This document shows positions 11,918-23,933 of a DNA stretch of 64,000 nt, piece after piece (position 1 is the stretch's first letter; the number at the start of each line of letters is the position of its first letter). The DNA comes from Megaustenia siamemsis (Eukaryota; Mollusca; Gastropoda; Stylommatophora; Ariophantidae), in the NCBI GenBank assembly GCA_032433765.1, contig JAVIAB010000047.1, positions 19,935,011 to 19,999,010 on the forward strand. Reading direction: 5' to 3'. The translations under genes and the position numbers were made by a program. The notes under the pieces were generated by a model. That model had not been told where the DNA came from, ran no database searches, and was given only the letters and a program-made list of their open reading frames with translations.

Positions 11918-14900
11918 TCTTCTTTTGTCCTTCCTCATCTGCCTTTCAGCGTCGAGGGAGATATAATTTGCGGTCTTTTGCTCTTTGTTCGACTCTGCTA
12001 CTGTTATGTTTCCTAGTCCTTCTAATATTCCTTTCATCCATCTTTTTCGTGGTCGACCCTTGTGCCTGGTATTCTAGCAACGTTTGCTGAAGGCTCGTTG
12101 TGTTGTGTTTTGACCTTTCTCGCCTTGTCACGTGGTCAAACCATTTTATCTGTTGTTTCTTAATATATTCTATGACGGTGGCTATTCCTAGTTTTTTTCT
12201 CAGTTCTTCATTTCTGATCTTATCTCGCAGACTGTTTCCTGTCATTCGTCTAACATTTTCATCTCTGTAGAGGTTATTTTTCTTATTGGTCTTGCATATA
12301 GGGTCCAGGTCTGGCATTGGCAGCACAACGTTGGGATGAAGATTGTATTGTATAGTGCTCGTTTTGCATCTAGAGTTATTTCCTTGTTGGACAATAGTGG
12401 TGATAACTGTCCAATGACTTGACAAGCTTTGTTGCATCTTGATTCCATCTATCCTGTTTGTGGATTATCGTTTGTCATTAGACTTCCTAGGTTTTTGAAT
12501 ACCTCTACATGTTTTAGTTGACTGCCTTCTATAGTTATGTTGAAATTATGTTTATTTTTGGTGACATTCATTACTTCTGTTTTGTTGATGTTGATTTTCA
12601 TGTTGTATTTTGTGCCTGAGCTGTTGAGTTTGTTTAAGTGTTCTTGTAGGTCTTCTATTGTTTCATGTATTAGTGCCTGATCGTCTGCAAATAAAAGCTC
12701 GTTGATCTCCTCTGTCTCTGATCGGTTGTCTAGCTTGCATATATGGCCCATGTATGTAATAAACAGTAGGGGGATAGTACGCACCCCTGTCTTACACCTG
12801 ATCTAACTTCGAAGTGGTCTGTGTTGCCTGCAGTTGCAGTTCTGACCCTGCAGCTGATGTTGATGCAGAGACATTTAATTAGGTTGGTTAGATGTTGGCT
12901 TACTCCGTTTGTTGTTAGTATCTCCCACAGTTCTCTGTTTTCTCTGCCGAATGCTTTTTCCTGGTCAATGTAAGCTATGTATAAATTTTGATTGTTTTCT
13001 GTCGGCATTTTTTTATGCAAGCTGTTTTAATGTGAATAGTGCGTCAATACATCCTCTGTTTTTTTCGGAACCCCATTTGAGAATCCCTGAACTGTAGTTC
13101 TATTATTGGTCTCAGCCTTTTCCCCAAGATTTTGGCGTATAGCTTTCCTACATGGCTGAGAAGAGATATACCTCTATATTGATTGTCTCTTTTGCTACTT
13201 TTCTTTTTCCATATTGGTATGATGATTGTCTGTTGCCAGTCATCTGGGGCTTGTTGTTGGTGCCATGCTGCATTAAATATTCTGTGCAGCCATGTCACTT
13301 CTGTTTCTCATGCTGCTGCTATTATTTCTATTGGTATGTTATCTATCTCCGGTGCTTTATTTCTTGGTGCATATTTGCTTACTTCTTCGATTTCCGCTTT
13401 CGTAATGTTGGGTTCAGTATTTGTGAATTCTAGCGTGGTTTTTGTTGTCTTACTGGTAGTTGTTATGTTTAACAAGTCTTCAAAATATTTTTTCCATCTC
13501 TGTTACATACATTGGGTTTTTTTATATTGGCTTTCTGTCGTTGTCATTTATGAGCTCACTAGGTTCATGGTTTTCCTTTCTCGCTCTTGTAAATTTTACT
13601 GTTTTGTAGATATCTCTTGTAAAAAAAAAGTAAAGTACCCCCGTCACGTCAAGTGACGTATAGGGAATATGGTGATAGTGATCATAATTTTTTAACGGAC
13701 TTTCGGCACATGATTTTTGGGGTAATGTGGTCGGTATTACGCCCGTGCCGCTTTCCTTTCCCCGAAAAAAATCCTGTACCCATTAAAGACTGGGTGAACA
13801 AAAGCAGTCGGTTGGGATCGAACCTTACCTCTTGTCCTTTGTAGTCCAGTTCACTAACCACTGAGCTATCTCCGCTCCCATAAATATCTTGTGGCTGTCT
13901 TGAAGTCCCTGCTCATGTTTTGTCCTAATTCTGTCCAATTCTTTTGCTTAGCTTCTTTGATCAAAATTTTAACTCTTTATCGGACTAAAGCATATTTTTC
14001 ATATTTTTCTTGGTTCTTGTTCTCCGTGCAATTTTTAAACAGTTTCTTCTTTTCTTTAATTGCTTCTCTGATTATTTCGTTCCAGCACTGGGTGCTCTTT
14101 TTCGCTTCTTTTGTCCTTAGCTTCGTTCCACAAACTGTTTTAGAGGTGCTGGTTACTGTTTCCTGAATTTTTTCCCACTCTTCTTCTATTGTGCATACTT
14201 CGTTCGGAATTTTCTTGAATTCCTCTGTTAGTTTTTCTTCTAGGGTTTTCCTTGATTCTTGATCTTTTAATTGTTTTATTTTTATTTTCGGTTCTTTTCG
14301 CTTTTTTTTTGTTTGTTTTCGTATATTCTCTTTAAATTTTTCTTAGTGTGATCATAACCATCTTGTGGTCCATGTTATCTGTAATATTAGGGATTGCTCT
14401 ACTGTCGGTTACTCTTTTCTTGTTAGTATAAAATCTATCTGGCTTCTGCATGTTGTGTCATTCCATTTGTACCAGGTGTATACTTGCGACTCTCTGTGTT
14501 TGAAGAATCTGTTAGAGATAAATAAATCATTTTGATTACATATTTCAGCAGTCTGCTTCCATTTTTGTTTATTTCAGCTGTTTTATCTCCAAAGGGTCCT
14601 AAGCTATCTCTTTTCTCACTGTTGCGTTTCCCAAGACTTCCATTAAAATCTCCCATCACTAACATGTAGTAACTTTCGTCAATCTTGTTAATAAGTTCAT
14701 TCAATGTGTCATAGAATTCTTCGCTGTCTCTTTCATTATTGGTGCATGGTGCACAGATTTGTATGTATGTTGTTTTTCGATCGTCTTCTAGTAGTTTAAT
14801 TGCGATAATTCTTTCTGAGTGGTATTTTATTTCTAGAATGTTGTTTGCGTATTCTGGGTCGATGATAAAGCCTACTCCGTGCGTTGCTCTTTCTGTGTTG

Positions 14901-15100
14901 TCGACTCCCCAGAATATTATAGTGTAGTTCATTTGTGTTTTCTTTATCTGTTGTCCTTTTACTCTGATGTCCGCTAATCCTAGTATTTTAATTTTCCTTT
15001 TTGTCATTTCTTCTATAAGTTCAACTTCTTTATTTTTTTCCGCATGTATGTATCGTTGTTGCTTTATATTTATCTATCTCCATCTTCTGTGTATTTCTCT
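11918..15100 (-). mobile_element. L-C non-LTR retrotransposon (APE endonuclease plus RT), decayed
   Basis: Read on the minus strand, 15060-14435 encodes an AP-endonuclease-like domain: KIKILGLADIRVKGQQ near the start, then GVGFIID, QICAPC and MVMGDFNGSLGKR. RT follows with KSSKRDNQYRGISLLSHVGK and QMGFRKKQR (13298-13044), AFGRENRELWE and VRSGVRQGCVLSPY (13020-12730), then the catalytic ELLFADDQALIHET (12784-12449) and the thumb and post-RT region to about 11946. The domain order fits an RTE-like element. The N-terminal end of the endonuclease is missing, the frame is broken many times, and a SINE-1 sits inside at 13622-13881. Immobile. The 3' end near 11918 has a GAAGAA-type tail on the minus strand. 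Confidence 0.88.
13622..13881 (-). mobile_element. SINE-1 (tRNA-derived), nested in L-C
   Basis: On the minus strand it begins GGGAGCGGAGATAGCTCAGT. A box A-like TAGCTCAGTGG and box B-like GGTTCGATCCC are present. It ends ACGTCACTTGACGTGACGGG then GTACTTTACTTTTTTTTT. Near-identical short sequences flank it (ATATCTCTTGT and ATATCTTGT), consistent with a decayed target duplication. Confidence 0.85.
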
Positions 15101-15196
15101 GAGCATAAAACATTTATCCATTACCGACCTGCTGAGTCAGTCGTAAGTTAAGGGCTTAACTCAAGAGAAACACACGTTTGGGGTTTAGCCTGGCTG

Positions 15197-15219
15197 ATGT
15201 CCCCCCCCCCCCCCCCCCA
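15197..15219. repeat. poly-C tract
   Basis: A homopolymer of about 20 C in AT-rich surroundings. Its length is assembly-sensitive. A similar tract is at 20796-20811. Confidence 0.8.
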
Positions 15220-15550
15220 CGTGTTTGATCACTAAGGTCTCACATGCGATCTTTTACGATCTAACTATAAATCATAAGCTGTTTACATTATTAAAAAAAA
15301 GTACTTATCGGACCTTATCCTGCTCCTTTATAGAAAAATTTACACAACTTTTTACAAATTATAATTCGTTGGAAAAAACAATATTCAATCACTTTAATCA
15401 CATAAACTAGACTCCGAAAATAAAACAACCGCCATTTTGGTCGCCAAAATCGCAGTGTCAATGTTACCTATTAATGGAATCTCTCAACAACTCAGAGTAA
15501 TTTAATTTTAAATTTAATGATCGAAAGTAGTTAATGTTACATTAATAAAT

Positions 15551-16296
15551 CAGAAAATCCTGAAGATCTACAATAATGACTTAATGAAATAACCATGATA
15601 AGCAAAATATAGGAACAGATTGGAACATTACAAAGACTAAAACTTATGATCATAAGGAAGGATAATACTCAGAATCTACTAGTGGATATCAAAGCTGAAG
15701 GAAAAGACCTGGAGACAGAGCTACTACTACCTTGGACATACTGTAACCAGTGGTGGAAAATGTAAAACTGAAATAAACAAAAGAATAAGAATGGTAACAA
15801 GTAATTTTAATGCCATGAAAAGTATGCTAACATCAAAACAAAAAACACCAGTGCTAAAACTAAGAATAATAAAATGTTATAACTTCTCAATATTTCTGTA
15901 TAGTGCAGAAACACGGACATTAGACAAGAAAATAGAACATAAAATTAAAGCCTTTGAAATGTGGATTTATAGAAGAATAGAAAGAATTGGATGGATATAA
16001 AATAAAATAAACGATGAAGTCTTAAAACAACTAAAAATGAAAAGAGAATAACTAAAAACAATTCAAACAAGACTAATACAATTTTTGGGCCATATTAAAT
16101 GACACAACAGCCTACTAAAAGTAATTTTGGAAGGGAAAATACAAGATAAAATAGGCAGAGGCAGACCAAAACTAGTATGGACGAGTAACAGTAAAAGATG
16201 TTAGTTTATGATAACCTGGACCATGAAAACAAGAGACAGAGCGGAATGGCGCTCCATGGTAGCCAACCTTCAATGTTGAGACGGCACTCGATGGTG
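15551..16296 (+). mobile_element. L-E LINE 3' fragment
   Basis: Frames give KMLTSKQKTPVLKLRIIKCY, then EMWIYRRIERIGWI and an FLGHIK-like block, ending with DRAEWRSMVANLQC. This is an RTE-like C-terminus. It lies between AATAAAT copies (15544-15550 and 16297-16303), and the paralogue at about 49925 lacks it. Confidence 0.8.
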
Positions 16297-16875
16297 AATA
16301 AATAATTTCTCATTGCAATTTAAAAATAATAGTTTCAGTTCTCACAGTAAATTACAACAAACAATAATATACACAATAATAATATACGTTCACATTATGT
16401 TAATTTTAATGTTTATGACGTGAGCTGAAATTCATCTGCTTGGCTGCTGAGTCTATAACAACAACAATGTTTATGATATACAGTAATTTAAATGTAATAT
16501 GTAATTTCAATAGCTGAAAGTAATATACATTTTATATAAAAGATCAAAGAATTTAATTACAAACGTAATATGTAGTTGCAAATTTATTACGAAACCACAC
16601 AAAATTGTTGGATAACAGTTTCGGCTTACCAAAATCACGTCAGCTACCTCACTGGGTTAACTAGGCACACTATGTGAATATATATACATGTATATATTAT
16701 GATTTAACTGAATAGCAAGAATTATATTAGTGTTTTTTTTTTGTTTTTTTTGTAAAAATAATGTATGGTAGGCTAGTTTACCATCATGCCAAAATGTCAT
16801 TTGTATGCCAGAGCTGTGTTTGTTATATAATCACTATCTTACGTGCGTATTTCTATTCCTTTTTCAAGTTTATAT

Positions 16876-17382
16876 CATCATCATCAAGTACCGGGCCTAA
16901 TGGCGTAGGTGATCATGTCTCTCCACAATTTTCGATCTCGGCAGCTACTCATCATTCTGTTGTTGACCTTCTGCCAAGTCATTCTCTTAAGCTGTCTGTT
17001 TTTTTTTTCCTCCTTGCTTCCCTCTATCTCTTCGTACCTCAATTTTTTCCATTTGTTACAATATATTCCAGTTGTTCTTTTCTCATTACATGGCCACAAA
17101 ATGATGATTGTTTCTACCTAATAATGAAAATTAGCTCTCTTTTTGCTTTGACCTCTCTCAGAACATCTTCATTACTCTTCTTAGCTGTCAATGGTACTCT
17201 CAACATTCTTCTGTAAAACCACAATTTTACAGACTCCAGTGATTTTCTTGTCTGTTGTCCTATTGTCCATGATTCGCATCCATATGTTATGCCTGGCTCA
17301 ACATAACATTTAAGAACTCTTTTTCTTGTTTCTATTGTCAAAAATTGATTGCATAGTATCTTCCTCATTTTTTGGAAAGTTT
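16876..17382 (-). mobile_element. L-A LINE fragment with target-site duplication
   Basis: The minus strand codes KILCNQFLTIETRKRVLKCY, then ESWTIGQQTRKSLESV, RRMLRVPLTAKKSNEDV and LWRDMITYAIRPGT, with a GAT tail at the left. It is flanked by AAGTTTATAT at 16866-16875 and 17383-17392. The paralogue at about 50485 has a single copy with no insertion. Insertion postdates the segmental duplication. Confidence 0.92.
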
Positions 17383-18263
17383 AAGTTTATATACGTTGAT
17401 CATAATAATATTTTATGTTCATCTTTTTTTACTTCAAAGTGCAATCTGAGGACAGCAATGAAGCGTAAAATAACATATAGCGTCGAGCAAATAGGAATGA
17501 CATTTTGTATAAGCGCATTAGGCCTGTGCTCAAAGTAGATCTATTATAACCATCAGTGTACACTCACTACATTATATCTTGTAAAATTGAATACATAATG
17601 TTTTACCATAGCCATCTATAGATCTATGGTTTTGCCGTGAGTGATGTGACGTCAACGTTTCTAACAATTAAAATTACATTGTATTTTACCAACTGCTCTG
17701 TTATGTTTTCTACATCAGTTTGCTCATTTTCTACTTTCACTGCTAATTTTCCTTGTAGCTGTTTTTTTTTTAAATTTTATTATCTTGCTTGTATTATTTC
17801 TCTCTGCTCTATGTTCATTTATCTCACTTTCGAGGTATTCATTTCCGCCAAACTTTAATGTTTATCTTTTAATTTGATTTTTCCATGTGCTTTGTGATTT
17901 TACTCGAAACATGTCTTTCCCCATAAATTTCGGCAATGTTTTTCATTAAAAAAACATTGTTAGTAAACATTCTCCATCTAATGCGAATCAAACTCTCAGA
18001 AGTAAGAAGAACGGAAGTAGCAAAATGTAGAAGTTGATGAATTAATTAAACAACAGCCATCTCGACGAGCACCATCCATTAGAAATATTCCAAAACATTC
18101 AACACTCGATTTAAGTTAATGCCAGAATACAAGGGATCCTAATAAAAAGATGCGTATTCCACTGTTGGTTGAAATATTGAGTAGTTCTTTAAAGTATACG
18201 CCTGACACAGGTATTTGAGTATAAGAATATAATTATTATAGAACATCCCGCATCTTTCGACCC

Positions 18264-18586
18264 AGATTAGACAGCCAGACAAACAATCAGACAGACAGAC
18301 AATCAGACAGACAATCAGACAGACAATCAGACAGACAATCAGACAGACAAAAAGACATACAGACAATCAGACAGACAGACAATCAGACATACAGACAATC
18401 AGTCAGACAATCAGACAGACAAACAACTAGACAGACAGACAGACAGACAGACAAACAATCAGACAGACAGACAAACAATCAGACAGACAGACAAACAATC
18501 AGACAGCCAGACAGACAAACAATCAAACAGACAGACAGACAAACAATAAGACAGACAGACAAACAATCAGACAGGCAGGCATCTTC
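18264..18586. repeat. (AGAC)n / AATC imperfect tetranucleotide repeat
   Basis: Over 300 bp of AGAC units punctuated by AATC, giving a higher-order pattern of about 16-24 bp. Confidence 0.9.
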
Positions 18587-18599
18587 ATAAGATAAATTA

Positions 18600-19720
18600 T
18601 GTGAAATTGTAGAAACCTTGTCAATGGAATTTGCTGATGCCTTTTAGGAAATGCTGCGACAAGTGGTGGAGTGAATATGCAAATTTCATGCTACAATGAA
18701 GCTGGTTTCATGATTAGAATAGAATTGAACGAAGAACACGGATTTAAGACAATACATGGAAAGACATAGAAGAAAGGCGAGAAGTAAAGACTGATATGAT
18801 GACTGTAAAAACAGATCTTGTAAACAACCAGGTGTGATTATAATGTTGTTATCTCCCCTCAATGTGCAAGACAGACTGCGTCAGTGCCATGAGGGTTTCT
18901 TTTCTTGCTTCTCGGCTTTAACCAAAAAAATTATGATTTGAAAAAGAAAATATAATAGTTATTTTTTTCCATTTAATGAAATTGAGGTTTAGCAGAATGA
19001 CGTCATTAGTACTTCATTATCGAATGGCAGTTGCTGTAGAACTAGCTTTACCTTAATAGTGACTAGTATTTCAGGTAAACATCAGTAAGTTAATTTGTGA
19101 CATTATTTGTTCTAGGATATAATGTCAACTATAAATAGAAGAAAATTAGGGAAAATAACTGAGCAAATGTATGGAAATAGGTATAAGGATACAATTACAC
19201 GTTGATATATAATCACACTAGGCTCAGAAAGACTGATTTCAAGTGGACAAACACATAATCATATAAATTATCTGTTCCTGCTGGAATGATTTAACCAAAA
19301 CATAATCACATCCATTTATTTTGTTTTAATTGTATGTGATTGTTTAGAGGGTATTCTATAAACCAATGCCTACGTCATGGGAATTGCATATTTATTGATC
19401 ACATCACGTTAATGCTGAACAGTGTCGGCTCGGCTGTATTTCATCTTAACGATCTTCTTGTGTCCTGCATTCATCTTTCGTTGTGTATTTTTATTTGTCT
19501 TATAGCAGGACTTTTTTCTATTTATTTGGAGTCTTCTCTTTTTTAATAAATTAAAGAATTGAATGGGCAACATTTTGTCTCTTTCTTTTTCTGTCCAAGC
19601 TCGCGCTCTGGAGAGGACACTCCAGCTTCCCTATTTTGGTAACACGTCGAAAGAAAAAAAAGAAAATAACATTTCTAGAGGCGCTGCTAAATACATAATC
19701 AACTATGATTGACGGAGGCC
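18600..19720. other. intergenic stretch, nothing recognised
   Basis: AT-rich sequence with no supported gene, repeat or transposon motif. Confidence 0.4.
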
Positions 19721-19731
19721 ACTACTCTTTT

Positions 19732-19988
19732 AGGGAGCCGCGATAGCTCAGTGGTTAGTGGACTGGACTACAAAGGACAAGGGGTAGGGTTCGATCCCAA
19801 ACGACGGCTTCCGGGTTCACCCAGCCTTAAATGGGTACCGGATTTTTTTATGGGAAAGTAAAGCAGCATGGGCGTAATACCGACCACATTACCTCAAAAA
19901 TCATGTACTGATGGTCTGTAAAATATAGGGTTACTAACACCATATTCCCTATACGCCACTTGGCGTGTCAAGGGTACTTTACTTAATT
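19732..19988 (+). mobile_element. SINE-1 (tRNA-derived) with 11-bp target duplication
   Basis: Head GGAGCCGCGATAGCTCAGTG, box B GGTTCGATCCC, 3' hairpin ACGCCACTTGGCGT and end GTACTTTACTT. It is flanked by ACTACTCTTTT at 19721-19731 and 19989-19999. The tRNA-like head is followed by a tRNA-unrelated body, so it is a SINE, not a tRNA gene. Confidence 0.92.
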
Positions 19989-19999
19989 ACTACTCTTTT

Positions 20000-21230
20000 G
20001 ATCTATTATTTTGTAAAGACAGAAGATGCATTTCATAAATGTATCATTACTTTTGTATGGTAATGTTGTTTTGGGGGGTGGGGAAAAGGTGGGTGCCAGC
20101 ATCAAGCAACCTACGATCTCTCTGGTTACATTCAAGTCACTTGTAAAAGCATTCACAAAAAGCCACTTGAGTTTACTCTTTTTTTTCATTTGAAAACAAT
20201 AGTGGGTTATTAAATCACTCTGCAAAGTAATTTAAGAAAAAAAAAGAACTTAAAAAAACAGCTTTCTCGCCCCTACTCCCCCCTCCCCAGAATAACCGAT
20301 GGGCAACAAACCACCTTGATAATCACTGACCACATTGTGGAATCCCGTGTGTTTAGATGATATCACATTCGCATTTATGTTTTGGATAGTTTTCAATTAA
20401 CTTCTTCAATATTGCGTCACATTTATTAACCTTTCGTTACAGTTTTATCCAGATAACACCCGACGGTAGGCTTGTACATTTGGTAGATTTGCTGAACAAG
20501 GCTCAGTCATAGTATACTCTCGACAAAAAAGACAAGGTGTAACAGTAGGTCACTGTGTCTGATTTCTTGGAGGACATAAAATAAAACTTTGTGCACGTTT
20601 CAGTAATGGTGGCGTATATACCCATGCACTCTCAAGTGACTCGCACTATTCATGAGAAAGATATAATGACTGCAAGAAAAGTGCCGTAGAGGAGTTTTTT
20701 TTTTAATTGCAGAAAAGTGGAAGGTAAGAATTTAGATCTCATCCGCATTTGAAAGCGTAATTGTTGAAATAAAGAATACCAGGGGTCTAACATCATCCCC
20801 CCCCCCCCCCCCACAAAGCTAGGATTTAACCAACAGCAGCGAGTTATAGCTCTACAGATATTAAGTTCAGGTATAGCAGATGTCTCAGATTTCAATTCTC
20901 ACCAAAACACCATATCACACATTCAAGTTTGTCACCGCTAAACTGGATGCCATGCTGGTCACGACTAAAGTGCTCGACCACGTGATTGCCGCGAACAGGT
21001 AACATCCTGAAAGGTTGACAACAGCTATATCCAGATAGAATTAGTTTATATAGACTCAAGTATATTATGGCAGCCATGATTATTGAGAATATTTCAGTTG
21101 GGACTGGTTTATAATATTAACATCTATTGGTCTATCGTAGACAGTGCTAACAATATAGAGACTGATTAGCAGTTTGTTAGGAGTAGACAGTTTTCTAAGG
21201 TACAGAATAAAAAGTAATTTTGAGCACAGA
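20000..21230. other. intergenic stretch, nothing recognised
   Basis: No supported coding or mobile feature. A poly-C tract lies at 20796-20811. Confidence 0.4.
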
Positions 21231-21234
21231 GTAT

Positions 21235-21690
21235 TTGAGACTGTTATTTGATAAGAACCAATTCTGACCTATGGAAGCGAATCATGGACAGTGGACAAAC
21301 AAATGAAAAGAAGATTGGAGGTCACAGAGATGGGATTTCTCAGAAGAATGTTAAAAGTTCCCTAGACAGCTAAAAAGACCAATGAGGAAGTTCTCAAAGA
21401 GACCAACACAAACAGGGAGTTCTTAAAAAAACATCAGAAGGAAACAATCAACATTTTTCGAGCACATCATGAGAAGAGGAAAGTTGGAATACCTGGTTAC
21501 AACTGGCAAAATAAAAGGAAAGAGAGATTGCGGGCGACAAAGAGAGAAAATACTGGTTAGAATGGTGTCATGGCATGGAAAACAGTCAACAACAGAACTG
21601 ATACGATGCACTGTAGATAGGAGATTGTGGAGGGACATGGTCACCTACGCCAACCGGTATGGCACTTGATGATTTGATACGATTTCACGT
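21235..21690 (+). mobile_element. L-A LINE 3' fragment
   Basis: Frames give ESWTVDKQMKRRLEVTEMGF, an FRAHHEKRKVGIP-like block and LWRDMVTYANRYGT at the end. The RT thumb and C-terminus are present with frame breaks. Confidence 0.82.
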
Positions 21691-21901
21691 TAATAAACTC
21701 TAGGAGATCTGGACGGTTTGTACAAGTCTCCTGACTTCTGATAACCCACGAGTATCAGTGTTTTGCTGTCTCCATGTTATGTCAAGCTCTGTCAAAAGTA
21801 AGAACAGTCTCTCCAGGTCAAAGAGATCACGATTCACTCACGAAGACACGGTTTAATAGATCAGCCACCAACGAGGATTCAAACTGAGAGAAGTAGAATT
21901 A

Positions 21902-21988
21902 TAGCTTGTTTCATAAGTCGTGCCCAACTTTAAAAATCAATATCTTTTAAACCGCTTTTTGTAATTTTTTTCAAAATTTGCATGTATA
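21902..21988 (+). repeat. left terminal inverted repeat of the DD83E transposon
   Basis: Pairs with 23934-24018. The outer ~36 bp match closely, with weaker matching inward across ATCTTTTAAACCG and the T-rich block. Confidence 0.85.
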
Positions 21989-22286
21989 GTTATAATGATT
22001 AGAACCCAACAGGGAATTAATTTCATTAAAAACAAACATTTGGTTATTATTATTGCTTATTTGATTTATATAAATTTATAACGACCCATTGATGTAGTCA
22101 AAACTTAGTGTTTACAGTATTTAAGTTAAAAATAGCGATTACAAATCCATACACGCTCAAATTTACGATTTTGCACGCTTTCCGCGTGAGTTGTCTGACA
22201 CAATTAGACACTTGTAGTAAACACGAGACATTGTGTGTTCCATTTCCGTTAATTCAGCGGCGTAACGTGGAACAATAGCATTTATC

Positions 22287-23564
22287 ATGAGTCTTAAAAT
22301 GAAATTCTGCAGTTTACAAAACATCGCAATAAAAATGTATGACTATTTTTGCAAAGAGGCTAAACGAGGAAGATTATTTCATTCTTTAGAAAACCCTGAG
22401 AATAGGACAAGACACATTTTGGATTTATCTAAACTGTCATTTAATCGCTGGATTCAAGCACGTGACCGTCAATGTTCCAAATATACAAAATCACAAGGAA
22501 GAGCAAAAATGTTGGATAATTTCGACAGTGAACTTATTAGAAGTGAAATTCGCAAAATGTTGGGTATGAATGAAACTGTTACAATAAGAAAATTTAAAAT
22601 ATCGCTGAAAAAGAACAACAGCATTGAAATATCAAAGTCTACATTATGGAGGAATGTGAGAGCTGCAGGCTTTACATTCAGAAAGTATTCCAATGGACGA
22701 AACATCATCTGTGAGAAGCCACATATAGTAGTCATGAGAAGCAAGTACTTACGTGAAGTAAAAGAGGTGCGCAAGCAAGGTTATGATATTGTGTACTTGG
22801 ATGAAACATGGATCAATGCTCACCACACTAACCAAAGGGAATGGCAGTCATCAGATGGAAAGATTAAGAGATTAATACCTAGCAGCAAAGGACAGCGCTT
22901 GATAATTGCTCATGCAGGTAGTCGACAACATGGACTAATACAGAATGCAGAGCTCATTTTTCTTTCAAAATCCATAGACAATCGGGATTATCACTCTGAG
23001 ATGAATGGTCACATATTTAGACATTGGATTGAAAATTCTGTTCTCCCATCACTAGATCGACCATCTTGCCTAATAATGGACAATGCAGCGTACCACAACA
23101 TTTTTGCACTTGAAGATAAAGTCCCGACGTCATCCAGTACAAAAGATGCTATTAAGATATGGCTCACAAAGGAGCACATACAATTTAATAACATGTACTT
23201 AAAACCTGAATTACTATCTCTAGTAAAGCAAAAACAGAGGACAAAGATTTTTCAAATAGATAAGATTATCCAAGAGCACGGTCATATAAGTTTGAGGCTG
23301 CCACCTTACCATGCTCATTTAAATCCAATAGAACTAATCTGGGCAAAATTAAAAGGACAAGTGGCAGATGAAAATACAACATTCAAAATATGCGATGTAA
23401 AGACTCTTGCTAATCTCGCTTTATTAAATATAGACAAAGATTATTGGGCTAAATGTGAAGACCACGTCTTAAAACAGGAAGAGGAATATTGGAAAAATGA
23501 TGGTTTGTGGAATGTTCAACCCCAAACAGTTATTAATCTTTTAGACTCGTCTGATTCAGAATGA
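22287..23564 (+). CDS. DDE transposase (Tc1/mariner superfamily, DD82E/Sailor-like)
   Basis: Encodes 425 residues. The N-terminal ~150 residues are basic and should form the DNA-binding part; KFKISLKKNNSIEISKSTLW resembles the end of a helix-turn-helix module. The catalytic core shows VYLDETWIN (first Asp, about residue 172), CLIMDNAAYHN (second Asp, about 268) and PPYHAHLNPIELIWAKLKG (Glu, about 352). I count 83 residues between the second Asp and the Glu, far from the usual 34-41 of Tc1 and mariner. The spacer holds a segment rich in Lys, Leu and Gln. From memory this fits the DD82E group called Sailor. The start at 22287 is the first ATG in frame. Length, motifs and frame are intact. Confidence 0.92.
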   Translation: MSLKMKFCSLQNIAIKMYDYFCKEAKRGRLFHSLENPENRTRHILDLSKLSFNRWIQARDRQCSKYTKSQGRAKMLDNFDSELIRSEIRKMLGMNETVTIRKFKISLKKNNSIEISKSTLWRNVRAAGFTFRKYSNGRNIICEKPHIVVMRSKYLREVKEVRKQGYDIVYLDETWINAHHTNQREWQSSDGKIKRLIPSSKGQRLIIAHAGSRQHGLIQNAELIFLSKSIDNRDYHSEMNGHIFRHWIENSVLPSLDRPSCLIMDNAAYHNIFALEDKVPTSSSTKDAIKIWLTKEHIQFNNMYLKPELLSLVKQKQRTKIFQIDKIIQEHGHISLRLPPYHAHLNPIELIWAKLKGQVADENTTFKICDVKTLANLALLNIDKDYWAKCEDHVLKQEEEYWKNDGLWNVQPQTVINLLDSSDSE

Positions 23565-23933
23565 AAGTATATAGCCCCCACAATGTTGGCCCCTATATTA
23601 CCTTAAATTATTTCAACAAACGGTCCTTTTCAGGACCACACAACTATGAAAATTGGACATACAGGTATACCTTGATATTATTATCGTCCGTCCTCGAACT
23701 GAGCAGACAATAATTCTCCTGGTGTTTTGTTTTATCCAGTTATTTCCCTATTACGGCCACGCCTTTACCTAGTGAAAATTAATCGTAGACTAGCAACTAC
23801 GGTAATTTCTATTATTTAGGGCTTCACAATTTACAATTTTGACAAACATCAAAGAAATATCGCCGCTTTAAGAAAACTGCAGCGGCAAGATATTTGGTAA
23901 ATATACTTTTAAAGGGTCTTTTGCATTCTAGTA

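Larger units (their letters stand above)
15440..18050. other. segmental duplication copy (partner 49830-51509)
   Basis: Non-coding landmarks match in order, for example GTAGGCTAGTTTACCATCAT at 16768 and 50386, and ATATAGCGTCGAGCAAATAG at about 17475 and 50851. Copy 1 carries L-E and L-A insertions. Copy 2 carries a SINE-1. Each insertion has an empty counterpart in the other copy. Confidence 0.8.

Noticed and set aside
13183..13656. Plus-strand hydrophobic frame of 157 codons resembling a membrane protein
   Set aside because: Antisense of the L-C reverse transcriptase; hydrophobicity comes from reading A-rich LINE coding DNA in reverse.
19732..19805. Possible tRNA gene (boxes A and B present)
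   Set aside because: It is the head of a dispersed SINE with a tRNA-unrelated body and target duplications; a proper cloverleaf with acceptor stem is not supported.
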